In this document: in pieces, positions 8,673-17,567 of the stretch
Position numbering within the stretch: the first letter of the stretch is position 1
Layout of the letters: each line of letters opens with the position of its first letter
Position numbers and translations under genes: made by a program
The notes under the pieces: generated by a model
What the model was told of the DNA's origin: nothing
What the model saw: the letters and a program-made list of their open reading frames with translations, nothing else
Databases searched by the model: none
Assembly: GCA_023230455.1 (NCBI GenBank)
Contig: JALNXH010000003.1
Location: 186,001-250,000 of the forward strand
Direction: 5' to 3'
Source of the DNA: Rhodocyclaceae bacterium
GTDB taxonomy: Bacteria > Pseudomonadota > Gammaproteobacteria > Burkholderiales > Rhodocyclaceae
Length of the DNA stretch: 64,000 nt

Positions 8673-9653
8673 ATGGATATCAATAACACGAGTGATTTTG
8701 TCAGCGGCTTCTGGAACGTTTATGTAATCGTTCTGGTTCTGTTGAGCGTAATCGGTTGCGGCGTGTTTCTTTGGTCGCAGAGTTCGGCTAAGCATGCGGC
8801 AGGTCAGACAACCGGGCACGTTTGGGATGAAAATCTGGAAGAGTTCAACAATCCGCTACCTAACTGGTGGCGTTGGATGTTCTACCTAACGATCATCTTC
8901 GGGCTTGTCTATCTGTGTTTGTATCCGGGGCTTGGTAATTACCCAGGCTCTTACGGCTGGACCATGCGCGGTCAGCACGACAAGGAGCAGGCTGTAGCGG
9001 AAGAGCAATTCAAGCAGGCCTACGGACCCCTGCTAAAGATGGATGTCGCTGCCGTCGCAGCAGATCCCAAGGCCAGGGAAGCCGGCCAGCGCCTGTTTCT
9101 GACCTATTGTGCGCAATGCCATGGCGGTGATGCAAAGGGCACCAAGGGATTCCCCAATCTGACCGACAGCGATTGGTTGTGGGGTGGTACGGCGGCAAAA
9201 ATCAAGGAGACGATAACAAACGGCCGCGATGCGATGATGCCGCCGAAGGGATTGAAGCCGGATTTGGATCTAGACCAGATCAAGGACCTTGCCAACTACG
9301 TAAGCTCGTTGTCCGGATTGGCTTCGGATGCTGGTCGTGCGCAGCGTGGCAAGGATTTGTTCGGCCTAGCATGTGGCGCATGCCACGGACCCGAGGGCAA
9401 AGGTAATCTCGGTCTTGCACCGAACCTGACTGACAAGGTCTGGCTCTATGGCAGCTCGGAGGATACGATTGTCGAGACCATTGCCAAGGGGCGACAGAAT
9501 CGTATGCCTGCGTTTGGGGAGTTTCTTGGAGATGCCAAGGTCCACCTGCTGGCTGCCTACGTCTATGGTCTGGGGGGGGGGGTGACAGAGCCCGCGAAGT
9601 CTGTCGAGGCCATAGCTGAACCGCCTAAGGCAGCGGACGCTGAGAAGAACTAG
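8673..9653 (+). CDS. ccoP: cbb3-type oxidase diheme cytochrome c subunit III
   Basis: 326 residues. Two N-terminal membrane segments (about 14-34 and 67-85) flank a short cytosolic loop. Two cytochrome c domains follow, with heme motifs CAQCH (C146, C149, H150) and CGACH (C234, C237, H238). The C terminus is an Ala/Glu/Pro-rich tail. CcoP receives electrons from the bc1 complex or soluble cytochromes. It closes the ccoNOQP unit, which ends in a strong terminator. Confidence 0.96.
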   Translation: MDINNTSDFVSGFWNVYVIVLVLLSVIGCGVFLWSQSSAKHAAGQTTGHVWDENLEEFNNPLPNWWRWMFYLTIIFGLVYLCLYPGLGNYPGSYGWTMRGQHDKEQAVAEEQFKQAYGPLLKMDVAAVAADPKAREAGQRLFLTYCAQCHGGDAKGTKGFPNLTDSDWLWGGTAAKIKETITNGRDAMMPPKGLKPDLDLDQIKDLANYVSSLSGLASDAGRAQRGKDLFGLACGACHGPEGKGNLGLAPNLTDKVWLYGSSEDTIVETIAKGRQNRMPAFGEFLGDAKVHLLAAYVYGLGGGVTEPAKSVEAIAEPPKAADAEKN

Positions 9654-9661
9654 TGTTACAG

Positions 9662-9694
9662 GACTCCCCGGTGTCATGCCGGGGAGTCTTTTTT
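9662..9694 (+). terminator. Intrinsic terminator of ccoNOQP
   Basis: Perfect 10-bp stem GACTCCCCGG (9662-9671) / CCGGGGAGTC (9679-9688), 7-nt loop, then six T. It separates ccoNOQP from ccoG. Confidence 0.93.
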
Positions 9695-9722
9695 GACTTA
9701 GATTATTAGTGATTTCTAATAT
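9693..9722 (+). promoter_or_regulatory. Sigma70-like promoter of ccoGH, possibly leaderless
   Basis: TTGACT (9693-9698), using the last T bases of the ccoP terminator, an 18-bp spacer and TAATAT (9717-9722). The predicted start falls at about 9729, the A of the ccoG ATG. No purine-rich ribosome-binding site precedes that ATG. Confidence 0.5.
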
Positions 9723-9728
9723 AACCTC

Positions 9729-11147
9729 ATGAAAGACGTGGAATTATCCGCTGCACAATCGGGTGCCGGGACTGAGGACGACACACTCTATGAGGTGCGC
9801 CAAAAGATTTATCCGCGCTCCGTATCGGGTTGGTTCAATACTTGGCGTTGGGTGCTGGTTTGGTTCACACAATTGGTGTTCTACGGTCTGTGCTGGTTGC
9901 CATGGAACGGGCGGCAAGCGGTGTTGTTCGATCTCGTTCAGCGAAAGTTTTACATCTTCGGGCTGGTTTTCTGGCCGCAGGATGTTTTCTTTCTTGCTGT
10001 ATTGCTAATTATCAGCGCATACGCGCTCTTCCTATTTACCGCTGTCGGTGGTCGGCTATGGTGCGGCTATGCCTGCCCACAGACTGTGTACACAGAGATA
10101 TTTCTCTGGATTGAAAAGGTCATCGAGGGCGATCGCAATGCCCGCATGAAACTCGACCAAGCGACTGTGGGGGGGCGAAAAATCGCCATCAAGGTGGCTA
10201 AACACAGCGCTTGGATATTGGTTGCATTGTGGACCGGGTTTACCTTTGTGGGGTACTTCACGCCAATCAAGACCCTGATGGATGAGGTGGCAAGCCTTCA
10301 GTTCGGTCCCTGGGAAACGTTTTGGATCTTGTTCTACGGATTGGCTACTTACGGTAACGCAGGCTGGCTGCGTGAGCAGGTTTGTAAGTACATGTGCCCG
10401 TATGCCCGCTTCCAGGGAGTTATGTTCGATCCTGACACGTTAGTCATCACATACGATCTTGAGCGCGGTGAGCCTCGCGGCCCAAGGTCAAAAAAGGAGG
10501 ACTACAAGGCAAGCGGTAAAGGGGACTGCGTTGACTGCGGACTTTGTGTGGTGGTGTGCCCGACGGGGATCGATATCCGCCAAGGAATGCAGTACGAGTG
10601 CATCGGATGTGCCGCATGCATCGACGCGTGCAATCAGGTCATGGACAAGATGAATTATCCGAGAGGTCTGATTCGCTACTCAACCGAACATGCGGTGGAA
10701 GAGCATTGGGGATGGAATGATATTCTGGCCCACATCGTGCGTCCCCGCGTACTGGTCTACAGTTCCATCCTTCTGTCCATTATCGCGGCGTTTGTATGGG
10801 GGTTGGCAACCAAGCCGGCGCTTCGCGTTGATGTAATTCGCGACCGTACGGTCATGGCGAGGGAAGTGGAAGATGGCGCAATAGAGAATTTGTACCGACT
10901 GCAAGTCATGAACGTATCGGAGATGGAAGAGCGCTATGTTTTGAGCGTGACCGGACTACCGGGCATTCAATTGGTCGGCGATGCCCAGATTTCGGTACCG
11001 CCTGCAACTACCCATACTCTGACGGTACATATTCGAGTTCCAGCGGATTCGGCCAGGCGGGGTGCCAACCCTATCTACTTTGACGTGAAATCGTTGAATA
11101 ACTTAAAAACTGCGGTTCACGAGAAAGCCAGTTTCATTCAACCATGA
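9729..11147 (+). CDS. ccoG: CcoG/RdxA/FixG cbb3 oxidase accessory iron-sulfur protein
   Basis: 472 residues. Several membrane helices with a CGYACPQTVYTEIF motif lie in the N-terminal half, as in NapH/FixG proteins. Then come two 4Fe-4S motifs, CVDCGLCVVVCP starting at C267 and CIGCAACIDAC. The C-terminal part is an Ig-like FixG domain exposed to the periplasm. CcoG acts as a Cu(II) reductase supplying Cu(I) for cbb3 oxidase. ccoH overlaps its stop by 4 nt. The start has no Shine-Dalgarno, yet the N terminus matches the family. Confidence 0.95.
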   Translation: MKDVELSAAQSGAGTEDDTLYEVRQKIYPRSVSGWFNTWRWVLVWFTQLVFYGLCWLPWNGRQAVLFDLVQRKFYIFGLVFWPQDVFFLAVLLIISAYALFLFTAVGGRLWCGYACPQTVYTEIFLWIEKVIEGDRNARMKLDQATVGGRKIAIKVAKHSAWILVALWTGFTFVGYFTPIKTLMDEVASLQFGPWETFWILFYGLATYGNAGWLREQVCKYMCPYARFQGVMFDPDTLVITYDLERGEPRGPRSKKEDYKASGKGDCVDCGLCVVVCPTGIDIRQGMQYECIGCAACIDACNQVMDKMNYPRGLIRYSTEHAVEEHWGWNDILAHIVRPRVLVYSSILLSIIAAFVWGLATKPALRVDVIRDRTVMAREVEDGAIENLYRLQVMNVSEMEERYVLSVTGLPGIQLVGDAQISVPPATTHTLTVHIRVPADSARRGANPIYFDVKSLNNLKTAVHEKASFIQP

Positions 11148-11650
11148 CAACCGTAAAACCGAGTGGCGAAAAACCGTGGTATCGATACCTTGGGCCGTGG
11201 TTGCTGATGGCCGGGCCTCTGGTAGTGATCATCGCCGCGTTGTTTACCGCGTGGCTGGCAGTGAAGTCTGCCGATGGCTTGGTTGTCGAGGATTATTACA
11301 AGCAGGGATTGCGCGTCGACCAGACTCTAGCGCTTAGCGAAAAGGCTCGTACGCTGGGGCTGCGTGTTGGAATCCGACTCAACCCAGCCGGCATTGCTCT
11401 GCATCTTTCTTCTACTGAGCCAAATTTTGTGCCGCCATCTGCTGTGATCGTTACTTTGTCCCATCCGACGCGCGCAGGGATGGATCAGGTCACGCGGATT
11501 GTGCGACAGGACGATGTGTATCGCGGTGAATTTCGTCTACCGCAATCGGGGCATTGGCTGGTACTGGTCGAGGATCCGGCGAACGAGTGGCGCCTTTTGG
11601 GGAATGTAATTCTTCCTGCTGCGGGGGAAACGGTTATTGGCGGTTCGTGA
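11144..11650 (+). CDS. ccoH: CcoH/FixH cbb3 oxidase assembly membrane protein
   Basis: 168 residues with one N-terminal membrane segment (about 17-36, WLLMAGPLVVIIAALFTAW) followed by the FixH signature VVEDYYKQGLRVD and a beta-rich periplasmic domain. CcoH associates with CcoP during assembly of cbb3 oxidase. It overlaps ccoG by ATGA, so the two are translationally coupled. Confidence 0.92.
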   Translation: MTTVKPSGEKPWYRYLGPWLLMAGPLVVIIAALFTAWLAVKSADGLVVEDYYKQGLRVDQTLALSEKARTLGLRVGIRLNPAGIALHLSSTEPNFVPPSAVIVTLSHPTRAGMDQVTRIVRQDDVYRGEFRLPQSGHWLVLVEDPANEWRLLGNVILPAAGETVIGGS

Positions 11651-11791
11651 GGGGGAGTTGCCTCAGCGAGGCTGATGCTTTAAAGTTAAAAGATATGCCT
11701 GTTTTATCCCATATCGCGGCGACATTCGTTGTCGTGGGTGATGATAAAGGGCGTAGTGGGCTTGTAAGCCAATTCCCCAAGGAGAAGAAAA

Positions 11792-12070
11792 ATGCAGCGT
11801 TGGATATGGATTTTGTTTCCGTCCTTTGCCGTGGCATGCTTGGCTGAGTTCGTTTTTTTTTCAGTGATCGATCCTCAGCAGTTGTACCTGTTCGGTGAAC
11901 CGGTAAATTACTCACCCATTGCAACGTACTCGATTTGCTTTTTTGGCTTTTGGCTGGTCGGCATGGCCTCAACGGTTTTCTCGGTTTTTCTACAACGGTC
12001 GCCCGAAGAGATTAATCGGCGCCAGCACAGGTCAATCGGACATGCTCACCGGAAAACCGTGCTGCACTAA
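11792..12070 (+). CDS. Small inner-membrane protein of unknown function beside the cbb3 locus
   Basis: 92 residues with a good ribosome-binding site (AAGGAG, 11778-11783). Two membrane helices are visible, about residues 4-24 and 43-66, joined by a loop with PQQLYLFGEPVNYSP. A basic, His-containing C-terminal tail follows. I do not recognise a family. Location directly after ccoGH suggests a respiratory role. The 141-nt gap before it holds small hairpins but no FNR box. Confidence 0.65.
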   Translation: MQRWIWILFPSFAVACLAEFVFFSVIDPQQLYLFGEPVNYSPIATYSICFFGFWLVGMASTVFSVFLQRSPEEINRRQHRSIGHAHRKTVLH

Positions 12071-12125
12071 CTTTCGCGCTGCACTCGCTGTGCTCTAAGC
12101 CGATAGTCGTCGTGAACGGTTTGGC

Positions 12126-12569
12126 TCAACGAAATACCAACACGGGAATTTTCGTGTGGGTAAGTACTCTTTGTGTTTCCGAGCCCAGCAAAAAGCCGGA
12201 TAGGCCGCGGCGTCCGTGGGACGCCATGAAAATCAGATCGCACCCTGCATTGTCGGCGGCTTCTATGATGGCTTCCCAAGGAATATCGCTAACAGAACTG
12301 GCCGAAGCGCAGGGTACAGCGTATTCCCTTGCCAAAGCTTCGCATGCGCCGAGTATTTCGTTGGCCTGTCTATCGGCGATCTCGGCAAATTTTTCGGGAG
12401 TTGTTGGGTCGATCAACGCCCCCTCGCCGTATAGCGTGACTGGATAATCCGGCTTTGCGTAGAAAAACGTTACCCGGGCCTTGATCTCCTGGGCGAATTT
12501 CAACGCACGTCTTACCGTATCGGTCGACAGCGCCGAACCATCGGTTGGAACGAGCAGATGAGTGAACAT
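12126..12569 (-). CDS. Universal stress protein (UspA family)
   Basis: 147 residues starting MFTHLLVPTDGSALS, with GAGGT upstream of the ATG. A UspA-fold alpha/beta domain ends in the nucleotide-binding loop GCDLIFMASHGRRGLSGFLLGSETQRVL, matching G-2x-G-9x-G(S/T). This motif implies ATP binding, as in UspFG/MJ0577-type proteins. It is divergent from phaC across about 109 nt. Usp genes linked to anaerobic and storage metabolism are common, and no FNR box is visible here. Confidence 0.9.
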   Translation of the reverse strand: MFTHLLVPTDGSALSTDTVRRALKFAQEIKARVTFFYAKPDYPVTLYGEGALIDPTTPEKFAEIADRQANEILGACEALAREYAVPCASASSVSDIPWEAIIEAADNAGCDLIFMASHGRRGLSGFLLGSETQRVLTHTKIPVLVFR

Positions 12570-12678
12570 GGGTTCTGACCTCGCAATTGTCGAAACGGAA
12601 TTGGTTTGAATCCTATCCGTAGAGAGTTTCCAGATGTAACATCGCAAACATAGATTACTTTATTTCCGAGGCCCGGAA

Positions 12679-14421
12679 ATGGCTACCGTGAAACACTCCA
12701 AGTCCTCAACAATACCGGTCACTCCGCAGGAGACGTTCCGTAGCCTTAATTCGATGGTGGAGTCTCATCTTGATCCCGTCGGGTTGACCACGCCGTTGCT
12801 GCATGCCCAATTGGCCTGGCTTTCGCACCCGCAGGAGTTAAGCGAGGCGCTGACGGTGCTGGCAATGAAGATGTGGGATTTTCAGACCCATGCGTGGAAT
12901 CGGGCGATGGGAATGCCGAGCGACGACGTCGAAACCCCTCATCCTGACGATACGCGCTTCGTCGACCCAGTATGGACGGATTCGGCGACTTGGGATATCA
13001 CCAAAGAATGGTATCTGACCCTGACCCATCATGTCCAGAACATGATCTATGACACGCCGGGGTTGTCTACCAAAGAAAAGCGCAAAGCGGCCTTCTGGTG
13101 GAGAAAATGGCTTAATGCGATGGCACCGACCAATTTCTTTGCAACCAATCCGGTTGCGCAGCGTTTGGCGATGGATTCGCGTGGCGAAAGCCTAATCCGA
13201 GGCATGCGCAATTTTCTTCAAGATATTGAGGCGGGCACGGTACGCATGACGAGCCCGGATGATTTCCAAGTTGGCAAAAATCTTGCGACCACGCCCGGGA
13301 AAGTGGTTTTTCGTAATCGTCTGTTGGAGGTGATCCATTACGCACCTACCCAGGCAAAGGTGCATTCGGTTCCGTTGGTTATAGTGACTCCCTGGATCAA
13401 CAAGTTCTATGTGCTGGATCTCAATCCCAAAAAGAGCATGGTGAAATACCTGCTCGACCAGGGACTGGATGTATTCATCACCAGTTGGAAGAATCCGACG
13501 GCTGAGTACCATGATGTTTCATTCGACGACTACATTGTGGAAGGTATTGGCGCCGCCATCGACGTGGCGTGCAAGCTGTCCGGGGCCACGCAGGTCAATG
13601 CCGTAGGGTACTGCATCGGTGGTGCGGCACTTGCGACCTATATGGCTTGGGCTAATCGGCACTATGGCGAGAGGAAGGTACCTGTTGAGAGCGCTACCTT
13701 TCTGACGACTTTGGTCGATTACCATCATCCGGGGGACATCGAGGTTTTCCTTGACGAGGGCACGATCGAATGGTTGTCCCGCTCCATGGAAGAACAAGGC
13801 TATCTGGACGGTCAGCAGATGGCCAGCGCTTTTCGTCTGCTACGGTCTAATAGCCTGATTTGGCATTATGTGGTTCATGGATATCTCTATGGCGAAGCCC
13901 CAGCGCCGTTTGATGTGCTGTATTGGAATATGGATACCACACGCATGCCTGCGGCGATGCACAGTTGGTATTTGCGACAGTTTTATGTCGACAACAATCT
14001 CATCAAACCCGATGCGTTGGTTGTCGCCGGCGAGCCAATCAATCTCGAACGCATCGTTCAACCGATTTATGCAGTGTCGGCAGAAGACGACCATATTGCT
14101 CCGTGGCGTCAGGCATTTCGTATCGCGAACTATGTTGAGGGAGAGAAGCGCTTCGTGTTGTCTTCCTCGGGCCATATCCTAGGCATCGTCAATCCAGTAG
14201 TGCATCCGCCAAAGCGGGAATATTGGGTCGGCGCGGCGCGTCGGCACGATACTGCCGATACTTGGAAAAAGGCTGCAAGCCACCATGCAGGCAGTTGGTG
14301 GGAGGACTGGATGGTTTGGCTCAAGCCGTTGTCCGGCGAGCTCCGGGCCGCACCTCCGGTTGCCGATGCCATCTTTACCGCTCTGGCAGACGCCCCGGGG
14401 ACGTATGTCCTTGAACGATGA
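12679..14421 (+). CDS. phaC: Class I poly(3-hydroxyalkanoate) synthase
   Basis: 580 residues, class I PhaC size. The lipase-like box GYCIGG holds the nucleophile C312, D470/D471 lie in SAEDDHIAPW, and H499 in SSGHILGIVN completes the triad. An N-terminal PhaC domain covers about residues 80-250 and includes NFFATNPVA and WINKFYVLDL. The enzyme polymerises (R)-3-hydroxyacyl-CoA on the granule surface. No phaA, phaB, phasin or phaR is next to it, so precursor supply is encoded elsewhere. Confidence 0.96.
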   Translation: MATVKHSKSSTIPVTPQETFRSLNSMVESHLDPVGLTTPLLHAQLAWLSHPQELSEALTVLAMKMWDFQTHAWNRAMGMPSDDVETPHPDDTRFVDPVWTDSATWDITKEWYLTLTHHVQNMIYDTPGLSTKEKRKAAFWWRKWLNAMAPTNFFATNPVAQRLAMDSRGESLIRGMRNFLQDIEAGTVRMTSPDDFQVGKNLATTPGKVVFRNRLLEVIHYAPTQAKVHSVPLVIVTPWINKFYVLDLNPKKSMVKYLLDQGLDVFITSWKNPTAEYHDVSFDDYIVEGIGAAIDVACKLSGATQVNAVGYCIGGAALATYMAWANRHYGERKVPVESATFLTTLVDYHHPGDIEVFLDEGTIEWLSRSMEEQGYLDGQQMASAFRLLRSNSLIWHYVVHGYLYGEAPAPFDVLYWNMDTTRMPAAMHSWYLRQFYVDNNLIKPDALVVAGEPINLERIVQPIYAVSAEDDHIAPWRQAFRIANYVEGEKRFVLSSSGHILGIVNPVVHPPKREYWVGAARRHDTADTWKKAASHHAGSWWEDWMVWLKPLSGELRAAPPVADAIFTALADAPGTYVLER

Positions 14422-14505
14422 GCCGGGGGCGAGGCGGAGATGCGTATAATCTAGCCTTTTTTCCGCTGCCGCAGCATGTGAAAGGCGTGCGGCTGGGAGT
14501 AAGCG

Positions 14506-15774
14506 ATGAAGTGTGTTGACGATTTCCGCCTGAAATTTGGCTCGCGGGAACTGGTGCCGATCATTATCGGCGGCATGGGCGTGGATATCTCCACGGCCGA
14601 GCTGGCTTTGGAAGCGGCGAGATTGGGCGGTATCGGGCATATTTCGGATGCCATGGTCCCCACCGTTTCCGATCGCCGTTTCAACACGCATTTTGTCAAG
14701 GAAAAACTCAAGCTATACAAGTACAACGTCGCCAATATCGACAAGTCGCCCGTGCGTTTCGACCTCGGGCAGTTGGCGGATGCGACGCGCATGCATGTCG
14801 GCAGCACCATGGAAGCCAAACGCGGCGATGGCATGGTGTTTATCAACTGCATGGAAAAGCTGACCATGAATGCGCCCAGGGAAACCTTGCGCGTTCGCCT
14901 TTCTGCGGCCCTGGACGCAGGGATCGACGGGATCACCCTGTCGGCAGGATTGCATCTCGGCTCGTTCGCGTTGATAGAGGATCATCCGCGTTTCCGCGAC
15001 GCCAAACTAGGCATCATCGTTTCCTCGCTGCGTGCGCTACAGCTATTCCTGCGCAAGACCGCGCGGCTTAATCGTCTTCCTGATTTCATCATCGTCGAGG
15101 GGCCGCTTGCTGGTGGGCACCTTGGTTTCGCCGCCGATGATTGGCAGGAATACGATTTGCAGACGATTGTCAGCGAAATTCTCCTCTACCTCCGCGCCGA
15201 GCAACTCGATATCCCGCTGATTGCCGCGGGTGGAGTGTTTACCGGCAGCGATGCCGTTTCTTTCCTCGAAAGCGGCGCGGCCGCAGTGCAGGTAGCGACT
15301 CGTTTTACAGTGGCCCACGAATGCGGCTTGCCGGCAGACGTACAGCAGGAGTATTTCAAGGCGAGCGAAGGCGATATAGAGGTTAATACCATTTCGCCGA
15401 CAGGTTATCCGATGCGCATGTTGAAGAATAGTCCTGCGATTGGTGCAGGAATTCGACCCAACTGCGAGGCCTACGGTTATCTGCTCGACGGCAACGGGCA
15501 TTGCGCTTATGTTGACGCCTATAACCGCGAAATAACGCTGCATCCGACTGCGCGCAAAGTGACTGTGTACGACAAGACCTGCTTGTGCACCCATATGCGT
15601 AATTTCGATTGCTGGACCTGCGGTCATTACACCTACCGCCTCAAGGACACAACGCGCATCCTCAGCGATGGCAGCTACGAAATCCTGAGTGCCGAGCACA
15701 TATTCAACGATTACCAATTCAGCAAGGACCACAAAATCGCGCTGCCGACATCGCTTGAAAACGTGGTCGGTTAA
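14506..15774 (+). CDS. NPD/nitronate monooxygenase-like FMN-dependent TIM-barrel protein
   Basis: 422 residues with the 2-nitropropane-dioxygenase pattern. VPIIIGGMGVDIS lies near the start, GITLSAGLH in the middle, a phosphate-binding stretch is PDFIIVEGPLAGGHLG, and PLIAAGGVFTGSDAV and GAAAVQVATRF follow. The C terminus adds a Cys-rich segment (CLCTHMRNFDCWTCGHYTYR) that ordinary nitronate monooxygenases lack and that could bind a metal or cluster. The substrate is unknown. It may belong to the enoyl-reductase-like branch instead. A TATAAT-like element lies at 14445-14450 and GGGAG precedes the ATG. Confidence 0.78.
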   Translation: MKCVDDFRLKFGSRELVPIIIGGMGVDISTAELALEAARLGGIGHISDAMVPTVSDRRFNTHFVKEKLKLYKYNVANIDKSPVRFDLGQLADATRMHVGSTMEAKRGDGMVFINCMEKLTMNAPRETLRVRLSAALDAGIDGITLSAGLHLGSFALIEDHPRFRDAKLGIIVSSLRALQLFLRKTARLNRLPDFIIVEGPLAGGHLGFAADDWQEYDLQTIVSEILLYLRAEQLDIPLIAAGGVFTGSDAVSFLESGAAAVQVATRFTVAHECGLPADVQQEYFKASEGDIEVNTISPTGYPMRMLKNSPAIGAGIRPNCEAYGYLLDGNGHCAYVDAYNREITLHPTARKVTVYDKTCLCTHMRNFDCWTCGHYTYRLKDTTRILSDGSYEILSAEHIFNDYQFSKDHKIALPTSLENVVG

Positions 15775-15801
15775 AGATTGTAGAAGAGGCGTCCCGATTC
15801 G

Positions 15802-15843
15802 TTGATTCGAGTCAAGGCGCGACGGTGAGCGAGGATCAACAAT
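15802..15843 (+). promoter_or_regulatory. FNR-type box and class II promoter upstream of nnrS
   Basis: TTGATTCGAGTCAA (15802-15815) has one departure from the FNR consensus. An AACAAT hexamer (15838-15843) at class II spacing predicts a start near 15850. The leader to the nnrS ATG is then about 120 nt, which rules out the upstream in-frame GTG at 15825 as the start. Confidence 0.65.
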
Positions 15844-15971
15844 CAGACATCTGTCACTGTCCTGATTTGCGGTATGACTTCAAGCCCCTTCCTTGTAGGG
15901 TGTGCCACGGATGTTCTGCAATACGTAGGGTATTTAGAGTGCGCGCACCTGCATGCGTCGGGTATCCAGCC

Positions 15972-17174
15972 ATGACGCTTCCAGTTTTCTTCGCGGCTCC
16001 TCATCGCGTAATGTTTGCTGCAGGCGCAGTGCAGGCGCTTGTGTCGATATTGCTCTGGACAATCGATCTGGGTGGCCGATATGCTGCTCTCTGGGCGGCT
16101 CCGTCCTGGCCGCTGCCTTCATCCTGGTTGCATGCCTTGCTGATGCAATATGGAATATTCCCGTATTTCATTTTCGGCTTCATCTTGACTGCTGGACCGC
16201 GTTGGCAGGGGGCGAGTGATCTGATTGGCCGCGATTTCGTACAGCCCTTCATTGTGCTATCCGCCGGTTGGGCCATCTTCTATGCTGGCTTGCTCTGGCC
16301 CCGCCTGTTGCCTTTTGCGTTATTTACCGTATTGATCGGCTGGTTGGGGGTGCTACGGCTCCTGTGGCGCATTGAGCGTGTGAAATGGGCAGATCGGCGG
16401 CATATACGGGCAATTGCCGTCGCCATACTCTGCGGATTCTTTGGGCTCGCCTGCGCCACGCTGATGATCGTTGATCCGAATGGCGAATGGGCTCGGGGCA
16501 TGATCCTGTTCGGTATATGGGGTTTTTTGCTGCCAGTGTTCTTTTCCGTGGCACATCGAATGATCCCTTTTTTCTCTTCGGCACAAATTCCCAACTATCG
16601 CCTCTATAGCCCGTACTGGGCGCTGTGGGGAGTATTAGCGGCGAGCATGGCGCATGGTGTACTGGAAAGCCTTGCCCTGACCCAGACGACCTGGGTGGTC
16701 GATATCCCGGCTGCGGTGATTGTGTTTGCGCTTTCATGGCGCTGGCGATTGCGGCAGAGCTTGGTTTCCAGTTTGTTGGCAGTGCTTCATATCAGTTTCG
16801 TCTGGCTCGGTATTGCCTTCGCCCTGTTCGCCGTGCGTAGTCTGAGCGAACTCGTCGGTTTTTATGCCCTGGGCCTGGCACCTTTGCATGCGTTGACTAT
16901 CGGTTATTTTGCATCCACGGCGGTCGGCATGGTTTCGCGTGTGACTCGAGGTCACTCTGGCTTGGTATTGATGGGCGACCGGCCAATGATCGTCGCATTT
17001 TGCTGTATGCAACTGGCGGCAGTAGCAAGGGTCGGGAGTGAGTTTGTGGCGCTGCCGGGCCCATGGAATTTGGCTTTTGTCGCCAGTCTGATGTGGTTGA
17101 CGGCGTTCGGCGTTTGGGCGGTGCGTTACATGCCGGCCTATTGGCGCCCGCGTGCGGACGGCCGGCCGGGGTGA
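15972..17174 (+). CDS. nnrS: NnrS family heme/copper membrane protein
   Basis: 400 residues from the ATG at 15972. About twelve membrane segments carry the family features FFAAPHRVMFAAG near the N terminus, YGIFPYFIFGFILTAGPRW, VFFSVAHRMIPFF and ALTIGYFASTAVGMVSRVTRGHSG. NnrS proteins help cells withstand nitric oxide and are often controlled by FNR/NNR regulators, which agrees with the box upstream. An in-frame extension to a GTG at 15825 exists but would start before the predicted transcription start and lacks family similarity. Confidence 0.9.
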   Translation: MTLPVFFAAPHRVMFAAGAVQALVSILLWTIDLGGRYAALWAAPSWPLPSSWLHALLMQYGIFPYFIFGFILTAGPRWQGASDLIGRDFVQPFIVLSAGWAIFYAGLLWPRLLPFALFTVLIGWLGVLRLLWRIERVKWADRRHIRAIAVAILCGFFGLACATLMIVDPNGEWARGMILFGIWGFLLPVFFSVAHRMIPFFSSAQIPNYRLYSPYWALWGVLAASMAHGVLESLALTQTTWVVDIPAAVIVFALSWRWRLRQSLVSSLLAVLHISFVWLGIAFALFAVRSLSELVGFYALGLAPLHALTIGYFASTAVGMVSRVTRGHSGLVLMGDRPMIVAFCCMQLAAVARVGSEFVALPGPWNLAFVASLMWLTAFGVWAVRYMPAYWRPRADGRPG

Positions 17175-17179
17175 CCAGC

Positions 17180-17560
17180 ATGTACTTCATGGTAAAGACC
17201 ATTCACACTGCATGTGCATTGCTGAGTATCGGCGGATTTTCCTTGCGAGGCGCTTTGCTTCTCCGCGGTTCCGGCCTGCCCCGCCGACGCGGGGTGCGCT
17301 ATCTCTCGTATGCGATTGATAGCGTTTTGTTGGGGTCGGCGGTTGCATTGATGGTGCTTTCGTCGCAATACCCATTCCGCACACCCTGGCTGACTGCCAA
17401 GGTCTTTGGGGTGATGGCATATATCGGACTTGGAATTTGCGCCTTCCACCTAGCTGCGTTTCGACGCCTGGCGGCTGCTATTGGTCTTTTGTGCATCCTG
17501 ACCGCTGCCTACGTAGTGTCCGTTGCGGTTAGCAAAAATCCTACTGGATTTATTTTTTGA
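17180..17560 (+). CDS. SirB2-family small membrane protein
   Basis: 126 residues with four predicted membrane helices. It begins MYFMVKTIHTACALLSIGGF and contains RGALLLRGSG and PWLTAKVFGVMAYIGLG, which fit the SirB (invasion gene expression up-regulator) membrane family. Despite the name, the family's role is unclear. It starts 6 nt after nnrS and 8 nt before the hemerythrin gene, so it is probably part of an NO/O2-responsive operon. Confidence 0.8.
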   Translation: MYFMVKTIHTACALLSIGGFSLRGALLLRGSGLPRRRGVRYLSYAIDSVLLGSAVALMVLSSQYPFRTPWLTAKVFGVMAYIGLGICAFHLAAFRRLAAAIGLLCILTAAYVVSVAVSKNPTGFIF

Positions 17561-17567
17561 ACTTGTC

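Noticed and set aside
12570..12678. A shared FNR site between the universal stress gene and phaC
   Set aside because: TTGTCG and TTTGAA half-motifs are present but no full palindrome.
15825..15971. N-terminal extension of NnrS from a GTG
   Set aside because: The extension precedes the predicted FNR-dependent start and does not look like NnrS, whose family N terminus begins at the ATG at 15972.
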